The notes below the pieces were generated by a model. The model saw only the letters and a list, made by a program, of their open reading frames with translations. It did not search any database and was not told the origin of the DNA. Shown here piece after piece: positions 8,752-18,219 of a stretch of DNA of 64,000 nucleotides. Within the stretch, counting starts at the first letter, position 1. Each line of letters begins with the position of its first letter. The DNA is taken from NCBI GenBank assembly GCA_947503935.1, contig CANNFR010000002.1:310001-374000 (forward strand), in the 5' to 3' direction. Source of the DNA: an uncultured Paracoccaceae bacterium (GTDB lineage: Bacteria > Pseudomonadota > Alphaproteobacteria > Rhodobacterales > Rhodobacteraceae). A program made the translations under genes and the position numbers.

Positions 8752-8758
8752 AACGGGT

Positions 8759-10375
8759 CTATTCGGAGGCAACCATGTAAAGGTCGCGCGAATACCAGTT
8801 CTGCAGCAGGTTCTCGACCGGCCAGCCCCGCAATTCGGGTTTCATCATGTAGACGCCGGTGTATTGGTAGATCGGCGCAAACGGCATGTTGGCGGCCAGG
8901 ATCTTTTCGGCGGCCGTGTAGTTCGCGCTTGGGTTCTCCATGGTCTTCGATTCAGCCATGAGGCCGTCATACTCGGTGTCCGACCATCCCGACACGTTGT
9001 GATCGGAGTAGGAGGTCATCAGATCGAGGTAGGTCGACGCCTCGTTATAGTCACCGCACCAGGCATAACGGGCGATCTCGTATTCGCCGTTTTGCAGGTT
9101 TTCGAGGTGCACCTTCCATTCGACATTCGCCAACTGGGTCTCAACACCCAGCGTCTGTTTCCAGAATTGCGAGATGGCGATGGCGATTCTTTCGTGTGCC
9201 TCGTCAGTATTGTAGTTGATCGTCACTGAAAGCGGATTGTCGGGGCCGTAGCCGGCTTCGGCCAACAGCTCCTGCGCGCGGGCATCACGCTCGGCCTGGG
9301 TCCAGTTGGCATAGTCGATCTCGGGCATTTCAAACCCGGCAGTGGCATGATGCGTGAAGTTGTAGGACTCGGACTGACCACCTTGCAGCACGTTCTCGAC
9401 AATCACCTGACGGTTGATGGCATAGGACAAGGCCTGACGCACACGCAGGTCTTTCAGCGCCTCCGGTCCGTTTTCATTCTGGTTGAACCAGTAGATGTAG
9501 GAACACGACCGCGGGAAGGAATAGGCCTCATCCGGCAATTCACGAGAGAGGCGCGGATATTGGCCCGCCGGAACTTCGGTTTTGTGCAATTCGCCTGCCA
9601 GATAGCGGGTCAGCGCCTGGTTCTCATCGTTGATGACCAGGGTGACCGTGCGCTCGATGATCGTATTCTCATCGTCCCAGTAAAGCGGGTTCCGCTCGCG
9701 CACCACACGCTCGCCCGGGCTGTATTCGGTCAGCACATAGGCGCCGTTGCCCACAAGATTACCGGGTTTCGTCCAGTCGCTGCCAAGCTCTTCAACCACG
9801 GCTTCGGGGACCGGGAAGGTTGAGGCATGGGTCAGCATCGAAGGGAAGTAGGGCAGCGGCTTGTCGAGTGTGACCTCGAATGTCTTGTCATCGACCGCGC
9901 GCACGCCAAGCTGATCGGTCGGCATATCGCCCGCGATGACGGCGGCCGCGTTCTGGACGCCCATCAACTCCATGTACCACGAATATTCCGAGGCGAAGGC
10001 GGGGTCGGCCAGGCGGCGCCAGGCATAGACGAAATCACCTGCCGTGACCGGTTCACCGTTCGACCATTGCGCGTCGCGCAGGGTGAAGGTGTAGACGGTT
10101 TTGTCGTCGCTCAGGGTGTATTCGGTGGCCGCACCGGGCACCTGACTTCCGTCCGGCGCGTCGTTCATCAGCCCCTCAAAGAGGTCACGCATGATCTCGG
10201 ACCCCGAGACATCGGTATTGATCTGCGGGTCGAACGACTTGATGTCGTCGAGGATGCGGTAGATGAAGACCTGCTCTTCGGCCAGCGTCTCGCCGTTGAT
10301 CTCGGTCGTTTGGGCGCCGGCGGGCATGGCAAGCGCCAGAGCCAGGGCTGCCGAAAGCAGTAGGTTGGTTTTCAT
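8759..10375 (-). CDS. oppA: Periplasmic oligopeptide-binding protein OppA
   Basis: The substrate-binding protein of the importer, 538 residues, family 5 solute-binding protein of the enterobacterial OppA type. A Sec signal peptide (MKTNLLLSAALALALAMPAG, cleavage near AGA-QTT) is followed by the family start EQVFIYRILDDIKSFDPQ; later segments YTFTLRDAQWSNGEPVTAGD and VRQALSYAINRQVIVENVL are the usual conserved blocks. It should bind peptides of a few residues in the periplasm and pass them to OppBC. The ATG at 10375 has GGGGAG eight bases upstream. It is the first gene of the operon. Confidence 0.94.
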   Translation of the reverse strand: MKTNLLLSAALALALAMPAGAQTTEINGETLAEEQVFIYRILDDIKSFDPQINTDVSGSEIMRDLFEGLMNDAPDGSQVPGAATEYTLSDDKTVYTFTLRDAQWSNGEPVTAGDFVYAWRRLADPAFASEYSWYMELMGVQNAAAVIAGDMPTDQLGVRAVDDKTFEVTLDKPLPYFPSMLTHASTFPVPEAVVEELGSDWTKPGNLVGNGAYVLTEYSPGERVVRERNPLYWDDENTIIERTVTLVINDENQALTRYLAGELHKTEVPAGQYPRLSRELPDEAYSFPRSCSYIYWFNQNENGPEALKDLRVRQALSYAINRQVIVENVLQGGQSESYNFTHHATAGFEMPEIDYANWTQAERDARAQELLAEAGYGPDNPLSVTINYNTDEAHERIAIAISQFWKQTLGVETQLANVEWKVHLENLQNGEYEIARYAWCGDYNEASTYLDLMTSYSDHNVSGWSDTEYDGLMAESKTMENPSANYTAAEKILAANMPFAPIYQYTGVYMMKPELRGWPVENLLQNWYSRDLYMVASE

Positions 10376-10823
10376 GATAAACACTCCCCGTGTTCGGTTG
10401 CGTTAAGTGCCGCTGTCTCTTGGCGCAGCCTGGCTGCGTGGACAGTTTCGACACGGCGTACTCACCAACAAAAGAACTCAGGACGTTGCCGTAATCTTCT
10501 GAGTGGTACAGCTTCCGCCTCAAAAGAAAAGCCGGATCAAAGCGGGTGGCGATTTTTTGCAAGGATAACCTAACGTTAGCTTTCGTGAGTGCATGCAAAA
10601 GAGCCACTGTTGAAGCGCGATTACGCAGTTACATAAACACGCATAAGATGATTCGCCCCGGCTTTTCGCCGCTGTTATTTCCCCCAGACCCATCGATTTC
10701 ACGCTGAGGTCACTTTTTCTTTGTCAGAACGTACCCCCTTTTCTACAGTCCGGGTCGAGCGATGGGGGCTGATGCAATCGGTCGGATGTAAGCGCTCGGG
10801 ACAGGAACATGAGGAGTTCAGTT
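10376..10823. other. 448-base divergent regulatory region between oppA and the DUF2853 gene
   Basis: No credible gene. It holds the sigma-70-like promoter of the plus-strand gene at 10721-10749 and, on the oppA side, a perfect ten-base palindrome CTAACGTTAG at 10570-10579 that could be an operator or chance. No clear promoter for oppA could be picked by eye; its leader could be up to about 200 bases. AT content is higher than in the flanking genes. Confidence 0.5.
10721..10749 (+). promoter_or_regulatory. Sigma-70-type promoter of the DUF2853 gene
   Basis: A -35 TTGTCA and a -10 TACAGT separated by exactly 17 bases, 75 bases before the ATG at 10824. Confidence 0.6.
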
Positions 10824-11165
10824 ATGAGCAAGAGAGACGAGTTGATCGCGAAGTACGCGGACGATCTGAAAAACAAATGCGGCATGACGCCGGATATGGA
10901 CCTTCTGACGAAGGTGACCATCGGCTGCGGTCCGTCCATCTACAACGCCGATTCCGAGACTGTTGCGGCAACGCAGTCGGATGAGCTCAAGACGGTCAAA
11001 GACAACTTTCTGATCAAGAAGCTTGGGCTGAAAGAGGGTCCTGAGCTGATGGCGGCGATCAATTCCGTCATGCAGACATATGGGATGTCCGAGCGGAACA
11101 AGTACCGTCCGGTCGTCTATTACATGCTGACCAAGCATTTCGGCAAAGAAAGCGTTTATAGCTGA
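10824..11165 (+). CDS. DUF2853 family protein
   Basis: A small cytoplasmic, highly charged, probably all-helical protein of 113 residues with no signal or membrane segment. The sequence MSKRDELIAKYADDLKNKCG and the later block YGMSERNKYRPVVYYMLTKH match what I remember of the DUF2853 family, whose function is not established. Two cysteines lie in NKCGM and IGCGP. The ATG at 10824 has GAGGAG seven bases upstream; an in-frame ATG at 10809 overlaps that ribosome site and is unlikely. It is a single-gene unit with its own promoter and a strong terminator, so it may be highly expressed. Confidence 0.88.
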   Translation: MSKRDELIAKYADDLKNKCGMTPDMDLLTKVTIGCGPSIYNADSETVAATQSDELKTVKDNFLIKKLGLKEGPELMAAINSVMQTYGMSERNKYRPVVYYMLTKHFGKESVYS

Positions 11166-11186
11166 TTTCAGGTAAATCCTGGCAGG

Positions 11187-11212
11187 CGCCCGCGCGGTCC
11201 GCGCGGGCGTTT
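11187..11212 (+). terminator. Terminator of the DUF2853 gene
   Basis: A perfect nine-base GC stem CGCCCGCGC/GCGCGGGCG with a five-base loop, followed by TTTC. It lies 22 bases after the stop. Confidence 0.8.
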
Positions 11213-11359
11213 CGCACTTCAATGGCATTTACCTCGGATTGTCAGGGCTTTGCGTTTGCAGGGAATCGCTGCAGCGACTAGGTTCAATCCAACGGCCAGT
11301 AGGGTCGGGACCTTCATAGATCACGTGTGGTGCGCCCATAGGGGAACACGTGGGGTGGT

Positions 11360-11396
11360 GGAGGGTCCCGGGGGGTCGGGGCCCTCCATTCTATTT
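11360..11396. terminator. Strong hairpin at the 3' end of the EVE gene
   Basis: A ten-base stem (GGAGGGTCCC/GGGGCCCTCC, one T-G pair) with an eight-base loop. On the plus strand it is followed by ATTCTATTT, on the minus strand by no T run. It lies 13 bases after the EVE stop on the minus strand, so it may stop convergent transcription from either side. Confidence 0.5.
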
Positions 11397-11400
11397 CCGG

Positions 11401-11817
11401 CTAATCCAAACCGCCAAGCGCGCAGACGATCTCCCATTCGTCTTCTGTGACCGGCTGCACCGACAGGCGCATGGATTTCACCAAAGCCATGTCCTGCAGC
11501 CGCTCGTCGGCTTTCACCATCTCCAGGGTCACGGGCGTTTTCAGGGGCTTGATCGCCTTGATATCCACGCAATCCCAACGCTCATCATCGGTTGTGCTGT
11601 CGGGGTGCGAGGTGGCGATGACCTCGACGATGCCCACGATCTCCTTGCCGATGTTCGAGTGGTAGAAAAACCCCCGGTCGCCGATTTCCATCGCGCGCAT
11701 GTTGTTGCGGGCTTGATAATTGCGCACGCCGTTCCATTCTTCGCCCTCGTCACCTTTGGCAACCTGATCGTCCCAGCCCCAGACATCGGGTTCGGATTTG
11801 AAAAGCCAGTATTTCAT
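11401..11817 (-). CDS. EVE domain protein
   Basis: A 138-residue single-domain EVE protein (PUA-like fold). The start MKYWLFKSEPDVWGWDDQ, the block WNGVRNYQARNNMRAM and GDRGFFYHSNIGKEIVGI are the conserved parts of the family, which binds modified bases in DNA or RNA. Its role in this operon is not known. The ATG overlaps the TGA of the yciI-like gene by four bases. It is the last gene of the tsaD-gpsA-yciI-EVE operon. Confidence 0.9.
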   Translation of the reverse strand: MKYWLFKSEPDVWGWDDQVAKGDEGEEWNGVRNYQARNNMRAMEIGDRGFFYHSNIGKEIVGIVEVIATSHPDSTTDDERWDCVDIKAIKPLKTPVTLEMVKADERLQDMALVKSMRLSVQPVTEDEWEIVCALGGLD

Positions 11818-12092
11818 GCGCCGATCACCCTGTTCCAGTGTTCGATCCGGACATCGGCGAAAAGGCCGGCCTTGGCGTAGGGGTCGTCCGCGGCCCAGTT
11901 TTCCGCTGCGGTGTGGTCGGCCACATCCAGGATCAGCAGCGACCCCGACATCACGCCATCGGCGTCCAGAAACGGGCCGGCCTGCTGCACCACGCCGCTC
12001 TCGCGGATATAGGCCAGATGCGCATTGCGATTGGCTTTGCGAACCTCGATATGGTCCGGTTTGTCGCTACAGATCACTGCGAATAGCGGCAT
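11814..12092 (-). CDS. YciI family protein
   Basis: A 92-residue protein of the YciI/YCII superfamily (ferredoxin-like alpha-beta fold, possibly a small enzyme). It has the conserved N-terminal strand MPLFAVICSDKP, the HLAYI helix with His25, and the DPYAKAGLF segment where family members keep an Asp-Pro. The start is one base after the gpsA stop (TAACATG), with GAGGAGGG as ribosome site inside the gpsA end. The substrate is unknown. Confidence 0.85.
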   Translation of the reverse strand: MPLFAVICSDKPDHIEVRKANRNAHLAYIRESGVVQQAGPFLDADGVMSGSLLILDVADHTAAENWAADDPYAKAGLFADVRIEHWNRVIGA

Positions 12093-12093
12093 G

Positions 12094-13062
12094 TTATTCC
12101 CTCCTCAACGGCCGCGCGAGAAGCTGGTCCATCGCGTCGCCAATTCCAATCTTGCCGTCCGCCAAAGCCGCGACAAGTGCGGTGATCGGCATCTCGATCC
12201 GGTGGTTTTCGGCCAGCTGGATTGCGGCTTTCGCCGTCGCGACCCCTTCAACCGTCACATCCTGATCGAAGCGCTGATTGCGCCCCAAGGCAAGGCCATA
12301 GCGGAAGTTCCGCGATTGGTCCGAGGTGCAGGTCAGCACCAGATCGCCAAAGCCCGAAAGCCCCGCCAACGTCTCGGCGCGCGCGCCAAGCGCTGTTGCC
12401 AGGCGCACCATCTCGGCATAGCCCCGCGTCATCAGGGCGGCGCGGGCGCTGTCGCCAAGGCCCGCGCCAATAGTGGCGCCGGCTGCGATGGCGATGACGT
12501 TCTTTAACGCTCCGCCAAGTTCGGCCCCGATGACATCATCCGTGCGATAGAGGCGCAAGACGGGTGTCGACAGGCAATGCTGCACCTCATGGCTGCCATC
12601 ATCGTCCGTGGCCGCCAGCGTCAGGGCGGTCGGCAGGCCCTTCGCGATATCGGCGGCAAAGGAGGGGCCCGTCAGGACCGCATGAACGCCGCCCGGGCGG
12701 GCCTTTGCCAATAGGGCCGTGGCCCCGCGCAATGTGGTCAGGTCGATCCCTTTGCAGCAGGCGACGAGTGGTGCCGTGCCCAGATACCCCTCCGCTGCCG
12801 ACAACACCCCCGACAGGCTTTGCATAGGCACGGCGAAGAGGATGGCATCCATCACCGAGAAATCGCTGAATTCCGCCGAAACAGAGACTGAATCCGGCAG
12901 GTCAGCCCCCTGCAGCCGTCGTTCATTTCTTCGCGTAGCCTGTATCTCCGCCGCGTGGTCGGGATTGCGCGCGATCAGCGCAACCTCCGCACCGCCCCGT
13001 GCCAGCGCGATTGCCAGACCAGTGCCGAAGGCGCCTGCGCCAAGGATGGCGATCCGTCTCAT
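12094..13062 (-). CDS. gpsA: Glycerol-3-phosphate dehydrogenase [NAD(P)+]
   Basis: GpsA, 322 residues, reduces dihydroxyacetone phosphate to sn-glycerol 3-phosphate for phospholipid synthesis. It has the N-terminal dinucleotide motif [10 protein letters not shown] at about 7-16, the central block CCKGIDL and [20 protein letters not shown], and the catalytic Lys in [11 protein letters not shown], followed by the C-terminal [10 protein letters not shown] and [14 protein letters not shown] signatures. The ATG overlaps the tsaD stop by four bases. Confidence 0.96.
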   Translation of the reverse strand: MRRIAILGAGAFGTGLAIALARGGAEVALIARNPDHAAEIQATRRNERRLQGADLPDSVSVSAEFSDFSVMDAILFAVPMQSLSGVLSAAEGYLGTAPLVACCKGIDLTTLRGATALLAKARPGGVHAVLTGPSFAADIAKGLPTALTLAATDDDGSHEVQHCLSTPVLRLYRTDDVIGAELGGALKNVIAIAAGATIGAGLGDSARAALMTRGYAEMVRLATALGARAETLAGLSGFGDLVLTCTSDQSRNFRYGLALGRNQRFDQDVTVEGVATAKAAIQLAENHRIEMPITALVAALADGKIGIGDAMDQLLARPLRRE

Positions 13063-14156
13063 GCCTTGGCACCCTTGCGGCCGCCGCCCACCAATGCGGG
13101 GGCCGCTTGGTCAAGGGGCCACCGGGGCCGGGCGGCCAGGGTCATGTCGTCTGTATGTCCCGCGCGAAACCGCTCAAGCCCCGCCCAGGCGATCATTGCC
13201 GCATTGTCGGTGCATAAATGGAGCGGTGGCGCGATGAAGCGGGCGCCTGATTGGTCTGAAACAGTCTCTAATAAGGCCCGAATGTGCCGGTTCGCGGCAA
13301 CGCCACCCGCAACAGCGAAGGCGGGTTCAGGTGGATTCCGGTCCAGATAGAGTGTCAGCGCCCGGCGCGATTTCTCGGCCAGAACATCGCCGACAGCGTC
13401 CTGAAAGGCCGCGCAGAGGTCGGCGCGGACCTGTCGCCGCAGCCCACCATCTGTTGCCACAGCCTGATCGCGCGCCCTGAGAAGAGCTGTCTTCAGCCCC
13501 GAAAAACTCATGTCGCAGCCCGGCCGATCGAGAAGGGGGCGCGGCAGCGTATGGCTGGCGGGGTCGCCGTTGGCGGCCTCGGCCTCAACCGCCGGGCCGC
13601 CGGGCTGGGGCAGGCCCAGCAGCTTGGCGGTCTTGTCGAAGGCTTCGCCCGGCGCGTCGTCAATCGTTCCGCCCAATCGCGTGAAGTCTTCAACCCCATG
13701 CACAATGAGAAACTGACAATGCCCGCCCGAGACAAGCAGCATCAGATAGGGAAAGGCCAGATCGTCGGTCAGCCGGGGGGTCAGTGCGTGGCCAGCCAGG
13801 TGGTTCACGCCGACCAAGGGTAAACCGGCGCCCGCCGCGATCCCCTTGGCGCACATGACACCGGCCAGAACGCCGCCGATCAGCCCGGGGCCAGCCGTCA
13901 CCGCGACGGCATCGATGTCGGCCAGGGTCAGCCCGGCCTGCTGCAGCGCCTCCTCAACGCAAAGGTCCAACTTTTCAGCATGCGCGCGGGCGGCAAGCTC
14001 AGGAACCACGCCGCCAAACGCGGCGTGCAGATCCGTCTGGGCGGCGACGATGGATGACAGGATTTTCGGCCTTTCGCCGGGCGTGTGCCGCACAATGGCG
14101 GCCGCCGTATCGTCGCAGCTGGATTCGAGGCCCAGAAAGGTCAGGGTATTGCCCAT
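13059..14156 (-). CDS. tsaD: tRNA N6-adenosine threonylcarbamoyltransferase
   Basis: TsaD (formerly Gcp), 365 residues, transfers the threonylcarbamoyl group from TC-AMP to A37 of tRNAs reading ANN codons, in complex with TsaB and TsaE. The sequence has [14 protein letters not shown], the metal-binding HxxxH (His119 and His123 in VNHLAGHAL), and [11 protein letters not shown]. The start at 14156 ([13 protein letters not shown]) is where the fold begins; 29 codons upstream are open but cross the divergent hemD region. It starts only 24 bases from the hemD start on the other strand. Confidence 0.95.
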   Translation of the reverse strand: MGNTLTFLGLESSCDDTAAAIVRHTPGERPKILSSIVAAQTDLHAAFGGVVPELAARAHAEKLDLCVEEALQQAGLTLADIDAVAVTAGPGLIGGVLAGVMCAKGIAAGAGLPLVGVNHLAGHALTPRLTDDLAFPYLMLLVSGGHCQFLIVHGVEDFTRLGGTIDDAPGEAFDKTAKLLGLPQPGGPAVEAEAANGDPASHTLPRPLLDRPGCDMSFSGLKTALLRARDQAVATDGGLRRQVRADLCAAFQDAVGDVLAEKSRRALTLYLDRNPPEPAFAVAGGVAANRHIRALLETVSDQSGARFIAPPLHLCTDNAAMIAWAGLERFRAGHTDDMTLAARPRWPLDQAAPALVGGGRKGAKA

Positions 14157-14180
14157 GTCACCGCCGGTTGCGTGCCGCCC

Positions 14181-14954
14181 ATGCCGCAGGTAACACCGGG
14201 GGCGGGCCCAGACAATCCCGCGAGGTTCCCCCTGCCCCAGCACCCGCCCACGCTTTTGCTGACCCGCCCTGCCTCAGCCAGCAGGCGCTTTGCGGCTGAG
14301 TGGCAAGGCGAGATGGGTCAGGACGCGCCCGTCATCATCTCTCCCGTGGTGGCGATCGAACGGGTCGCGCAGGCGGTTCCACTGGACGGGATCGAGGCGC
14401 TGATCTTTACGTCAGAGAACGCCGTCATCGCCGTCGCTGGCGCTGGGCATGGCCTGCCCGCCTGGTGCGTGGGTGACAGAACGGCGCTGGCCGCGTCCGA
14501 GGCTGGCTACAACGCCAAGTCGGCCGGGGGCAGCGCGGAAGACCTGACCAACGCCATCATCGCGTCGAAGGCGCGTGGGCGGCTGTTGCATCTGCGCGGG
14601 CAAGAGGCACACGGCGATGTGGCGGCCACGTTGCAAGCCGCCGGCATCGCCTGCGACGAGGTCATCCTTTATCGGCAGGTCGCCCAGCCTTTGAGCCAGC
14701 GGGCCCTGGACATTCTGGCACAGCCAGAGCCGGTCTTGCTGCCGCTTTTCTCACCGAACTCGGCCCGGCATTTGGCAGAAGCGATGCGCGGCCAGGACAT
14801 CTCGGCCGCGCTTTTCATCGCCGCGATGAGCCGGAATGTGGCCCTTGCATGGAACGGTGTCGCGCCTGCGCGCGTTCAAACAGCAAAGCATCCCGACGCA
14901 ACGGCGATGCTTTCGGCGTTAAAGGCTTTGGCAATTACTGCCATGGCACCTTGA
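14181..14954 (+). CDS. hemD: Uroporphyrinogen-III synthase
   Basis: HemD, 257 residues, closes and inverts ring D of hydroxymethylbilane to give uroporphyrinogen III, the branch point to haem, chlorophyll and cobalamin. Family features are [15 protein letters not shown] at the start of the fold, [38 protein letters not shown] and [17 protein letters not shown] use the ATG at 14181; it adds about 21 residues before the usual start but there is no nearer ATG, GTG or TTG. No good ribosome site is seen. HemD proteins diverge fast, so some confidence comes from the genes that follow. Confidence 0.85.
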   Translation: MPQVTPGAGPDNPARFPLPQHPPTLLLTRPASASRRFAAEWQGEMGQDAPVIISPVVAIERVAQAVPLDGIEALIFTSENAVIAVAGAGHGLPAWCVGDRTALAASEAGYNAKSAGGSAEDLTNAIIASKARGRLLHLRGQEAHGDVAATLQAAGIACDEVILYRQVAQPLSQRALDILAQPEPVLLPLFSPNSARHLAEAMRGQDISAALFIAAMSRNVALAWNGVAPARVQTAKHPDATAMLSALKALAITAMAP

Positions 14955-15014
14955 GGCGCTTGGGATCGCGGGATAAGCTCGGGTCTTCACTGGGGTTTGC
15001 GAGGGAGTCGGTCT

Positions 15015-16415
15015 GTGGCGCGAGCGAAGAAAACGACAGCCGGAGCCGGCACACGCGCGAAGAGGAAGCCCGCAGCGACGCCAGAGAAACCCTCCGACGA
15101 AATCGCACCGGATGCTACCGCGCCCGATGCGGGCAAGCAGCCCGAACCCTCCGATCAGAGGGTGGCGGATACACCGTCTGACGAGAAGACCGACGAGATT
15201 GCATCTTCTGAAACCGACGCGCCCAAAGCCGATGAGGGCACCGAAGAGGCGCCTGTTCGGGGCGAAACCACATCGGATGACAAGACGCGTCCGGACGAAA
15301 AGCCCGCAGACGATCATAAAGCCGCCTCTCAACCTCAGACCGCCCCGGCTCAGAAGTCCTCAGGCGGAGGCTTCATGGGCGGATTTATCGGCGGCGCTAT
15401 TGCGGCTGCGATCATCGCAGGGCTGATTTGGGCGACCAATCCCGATATCTTGGGCGGATCAAATCAGGGCGCGGAATCGGTTGACCAGATTGCGACCGGT
15501 CTGGCGGAACAGTCAGGCCGCAACGATGCGTTCGAGGCCGAGCTGGCCAGCCTACGTGAGGAGATCTCAACCCTGCGCGCCCTGGCGCCCGAGGATGCCG
15601 GCGATCAGACCGCGCAGTTGACGGCGCTGGAGGCCGGGCTGACCGAGCGGATTGAGGCGACATCCGCGGCGCTTGAGGATATATCGGCCGCCCTCAGCGT
15701 TCTTGAAGGCCGGATCGCCCAGGTCGAAGCGCGCCCGCCCGTGGTTGATGGCACGTCTGAGGCGGAGGCCACGCAGATCGTGACTGAAATGCGCGAAGCT
15801 CTGGAAGCGCAGCGTGCCGAACTCGCCACGCTGGCCGATGACGCGCGCAATCGCATTACCGCGGCCGAGGAAGAGGCCGCCGCCCTGCAGACCGAGGCGC
15901 AGGAAACTGCGCGCGCCGCCGTCGCGCGGTCGGCCCTGTCGCGGCTTCAGGCCTCGCTTGACGCGGGCGGGCCGTTCGCAGGTGCGCTCAGCGATCTGAC
16001 CGGCACTACCAGCGCGGAAATTGCGCCGATATTGGTTAATAACGCCGATACCGGCATCCCGACCCTTCTGGATCTTCAACAGAGCTACTCTGAGGCCGCC
16101 CGCGCCGGTCTGGCGGCGTCGATCCGCGCCGGCCTGGCCGAAGATGACAGCGCGATGAACCGGTTGGGCGCGTTCCTGCGCACGCAAACCGGAGCGCGGT
16201 CCGTCACGCCCCGCGATGGCGATGACCCCGATGCGCTGCTTTCGCGTGCCGAAGCCGCGCTGGGTGAAGGTCGATTGGCCGACACGATGGATCTGATCGC
16301 GGTGCTGCCCGAACCTGGTCAAGAGGCGATGGCCGACTGGCGCAGCCAGGCCCAGACGCGCCTTGATGCGACAGCCGCGCTCGATGCGCTGGCTGCCAGC
16401 ATTTCCCAGAACTGA
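15015..16415 (+). CDS. Mitofilin-family inner-membrane protein
   Basis: A 466-residue protein of the alphaproteobacterial mitofilin (Mic60) family. An acidic, Pro/Glu/Asp/Thr-rich cytoplasmic N-terminus of about 110 residues is followed by one Gly-rich membrane helix (GGFIGGAIAAAIIAGLIWA), a long coiled coil (about residues 150-310) and a C-terminal helical domain. Family members sit in the inner membrane with the coiled coil in the periplasm and shape the membrane. The start is a GTG at 15015 with GAGGGAG seven bases before it. The hemD-mitofilin-hemY order is conserved in Rhodobacterales. Confidence 0.85.
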   Translation: MARAKKTTAGAGTRAKRKPAATPEKPSDEIAPDATAPDAGKQPEPSDQRVADTPSDEKTDEIASSETDAPKADEGTEEAPVRGETTSDDKTRPDEKPADDHKAASQPQTAPAQKSSGGGFMGGFIGGAIAAAIIAGLIWATNPDILGGSNQGAESVDQIATGLAEQSGRNDAFEAELASLREEISTLRALAPEDAGDQTAQLTALEAGLTERIEATSAALEDISAALSVLEGRIAQVEARPPVVDGTSEAEATQIVTEMREALEAQRAELATLADDARNRITAAEEEAAALQTEAQETARAAVARSALSRLQASLDAGGPFAGALSDLTGTTSAEIAPILVNNADTGIPTLLDLQQSYSEAARAGLAASIRAGLAEDDSAMNRLGAFLRTQTGARSVTPRDGDDPDALLSRAEAALGEGRLADTMDLIAVLPEPGQEAMADWRSQAQTRLDATAALDALAASISQN

Positions 16416-16426
16416 GGAGATCCGCG

Positions 16427-17911
16427 ATGCTCTGGTCCCTCATCAAAATTCTGGTTTTCGTCGCGCTTGTCGCCCTGGCGGCTCTGGGTGCCGGTATGCT
16501 GATGGAGACAGGCGGCGGCGTGCAGATCAGGATGCTTGGGTGGGAGTTTACGCTTGGTCCGTTGGCCACCACGATTGCCGTGGTTCTGCTGATCGCGCTG
16601 GTCTGGCTGACACTGAAGCTGATCGGGCTTTTGGTTGCGATTTTTCGGTTCCTCAGCGGCGATGAAACCGCCATTTCGCGCTATTTCGACCGCAATCGCG
16701 AACGTCGGGGGTTTCAGGCACTGGCCGATGGCATGATGGCTGTCGCTTCGGGCGAAGGGAGGCTGGCGTTGTCGAAAGCGGCCAAGGCCGAACGCCTGCT
16801 GCGCCGGCCCGAACTGACCAACCTTCTGCAGGCGCAGGCGGCCGAGGTGGCCGGCGATACCAAAGCGGCGCAGGACGCATACAAAAAGCTTCTGGCCGAT
16901 GATCGCACCCGCTTTGTCGGGGTGCGTGGCATCATGAAACAGCGGTTGGCCGATGGGGATACCGCCACGGCGATGAAGCTGGCCGAGAAGGCGTTCGCCC
17001 TCAAGCCCAAACATGAAGAGACGCAGGATATCCTGCTGCGGTTGCAGGCCGATAGCGGCGATTGGCGGGGGGCCCGCGCCACCCTGGGCACCAAGCTGAA
17101 GACCGGCACCTTGCCGCGCGACGTGTTCCGCCGCCGCGATGCTCTGCTGGCCTTGTCGGAGGCAAAGGACATTCTGGACGACGGCAAGACGATCGAAGCG
17201 CGCGAAGCCGCGATTGAGGCCAATCGCCTCTCGCCCGATCTGATCCCCGCCGCCGCGATGGCCGCGCGCAGCTATATAGCGCAAGGCAAGGCACGCTATG
17301 CGACCCGCGTTTTGAAGAAGGCCTGGGATGCGCAGCCCCACCCCGATCTGGCCGCCGCCTTTGCCGAGATCGCGCCGGATGAAACGCCGCAGGCGCGCAT
17401 CAAGCGGTTCGGCACGCTGACCAAACTGCGCCCCCATCATGAAGAGACCAAGCTGCTGCTGGCCGAGTTGCATATCGCGGCCGAGGATTTCCCCGAGGCG
17501 CGCAGGGCGCTGGGCGATCTGGCAACCGAGCACCCGACCCAGCGCACGCTGACGATCATGGCGGCGATTGAACGCGGCGCGGGTGCCGACGATACGCTCG
17601 TCCGCGGCTGGCTGGCCCGGGCGCTGACCGCGCCGCGCGGGCCGCAGTGGGTGTGTGAGAATTGCCATAATATTCAGGTCGATTGGGCCCCGGTCTGCGG
17701 CAATTGCGGCAGTCTAGACACTCTGGCCTGGCGCGAGCCGACCGAGCGTGAGGCGACCCTGCCCCACCAGGCCCAGATGCTGCCCCTAATCGTCGGTGCC
17801 CTTGAAAAGCCCGAACCCGAGGCCGAGGTCGTTGAAGAGACACCGGATGCAGGGAAACCGGCAGAGGTCGAAGTGATCGAGGCCGAAGAGGTCACCCAGC
17901 CCGAAAAATAG
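16427..17911 (+). CDS. HemY N-terminal domain protein with TPR helices and a zinc ribbon
   Basis: A 494-residue membrane protein of the HemY family (the TPR protein of the hemCD region, not protoporphyrinogen oxidase). Two membrane helices occupy residues 6-26 and 45-70 with the amphipathic loop between, as in the HemY_N domain, followed by helical TPR-like repeats to about 400. Near 407-426 there is a CxxC-x10-CxxC zinc-ribbon pattern (VCENC and VCGNC), then an acidic tail. GAGGAG lies eight bases before the ATG. The function of this family is not settled; location next to hemD points to haem synthesis or envelope quality control. Confidence 0.88.
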   Translation: MLWSLIKILVFVALVALAALGAGMLMETGGGVQIRMLGWEFTLGPLATTIAVVLLIALVWLTLKLIGLLVAIFRFLSGDETAISRYFDRNRERRGFQALADGMMAVASGEGRLALSKAAKAERLLRRPELTNLLQAQAAEVAGDTKAAQDAYKKLLADDRTRFVGVRGIMKQRLADGDTATAMKLAEKAFALKPKHEETQDILLRLQADSGDWRGARATLGTKLKTGTLPRDVFRRRDALLALSEAKDILDDGKTIEAREAAIEANRLSPDLIPAAAMAARSYIAQGKARYATRVLKKAWDAQPHPDLAAAFAEIAPDETPQARIKRFGTLTKLRPHHEETKLLLAELHIAAEDFPEARRALGDLATEHPTQRTLTIMAAIERGAGADDTLVRGWLARALTAPRGPQWVCENCHNIQVDWAPVCGNCGSLDTLAWREPTEREATLPHQAQMLPLIVGALEKPEPEAEVVEETPDAGKPAEVEVIEAEEVTQPEK

Positions 17912-17955
17912 GGCTACCCACAAGCGCGCAACCCTGCTAAATGCGCGCTCGGAAA

Positions 17956-18031
17956 GCCGATGTAGCTCAGCTGGTAGAGCAACGCATTCGTAATGCGTGG
18001 GTCGGGGGTTCGAGTCCCTTCATCGGCACCA
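17956..18031 (+). tRNA. tRNA-Thr (CGT anticodon)
   Basis: A complete 76-base cloverleaf. The acceptor stem GCCGATG pairs with CATCGGC, the D arm is GCTC...GAGC, the anticodon arm ACGCA-TTCGTAA-TGCGT gives anticodon CGT (reads ACG, Thr), and the T arm has loop TTCGAGT. The CCA end is encoded. The T stem contains two G-T pairs at its base. The tRNA borders an AT-rich insert. Confidence 0.96.
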
Positions 18032-18219
18032 TCCTTCCTCCAAAATGCTTCGATACCTACGGAGAGGCCTTTGAATGTAGGGCAACCACGATGCCCTCCT
18101 GGCGGTGGTGAGAAGTGCTGGCATCTATGTGGTGGATACGAGCCCCCGGCCTGCCCTTCCCGAGGGGGCGGTGGGGATGGTTTATGGCGGAAGGGGGCCG
18201 CAGGGTGGGGGCACTGGGC

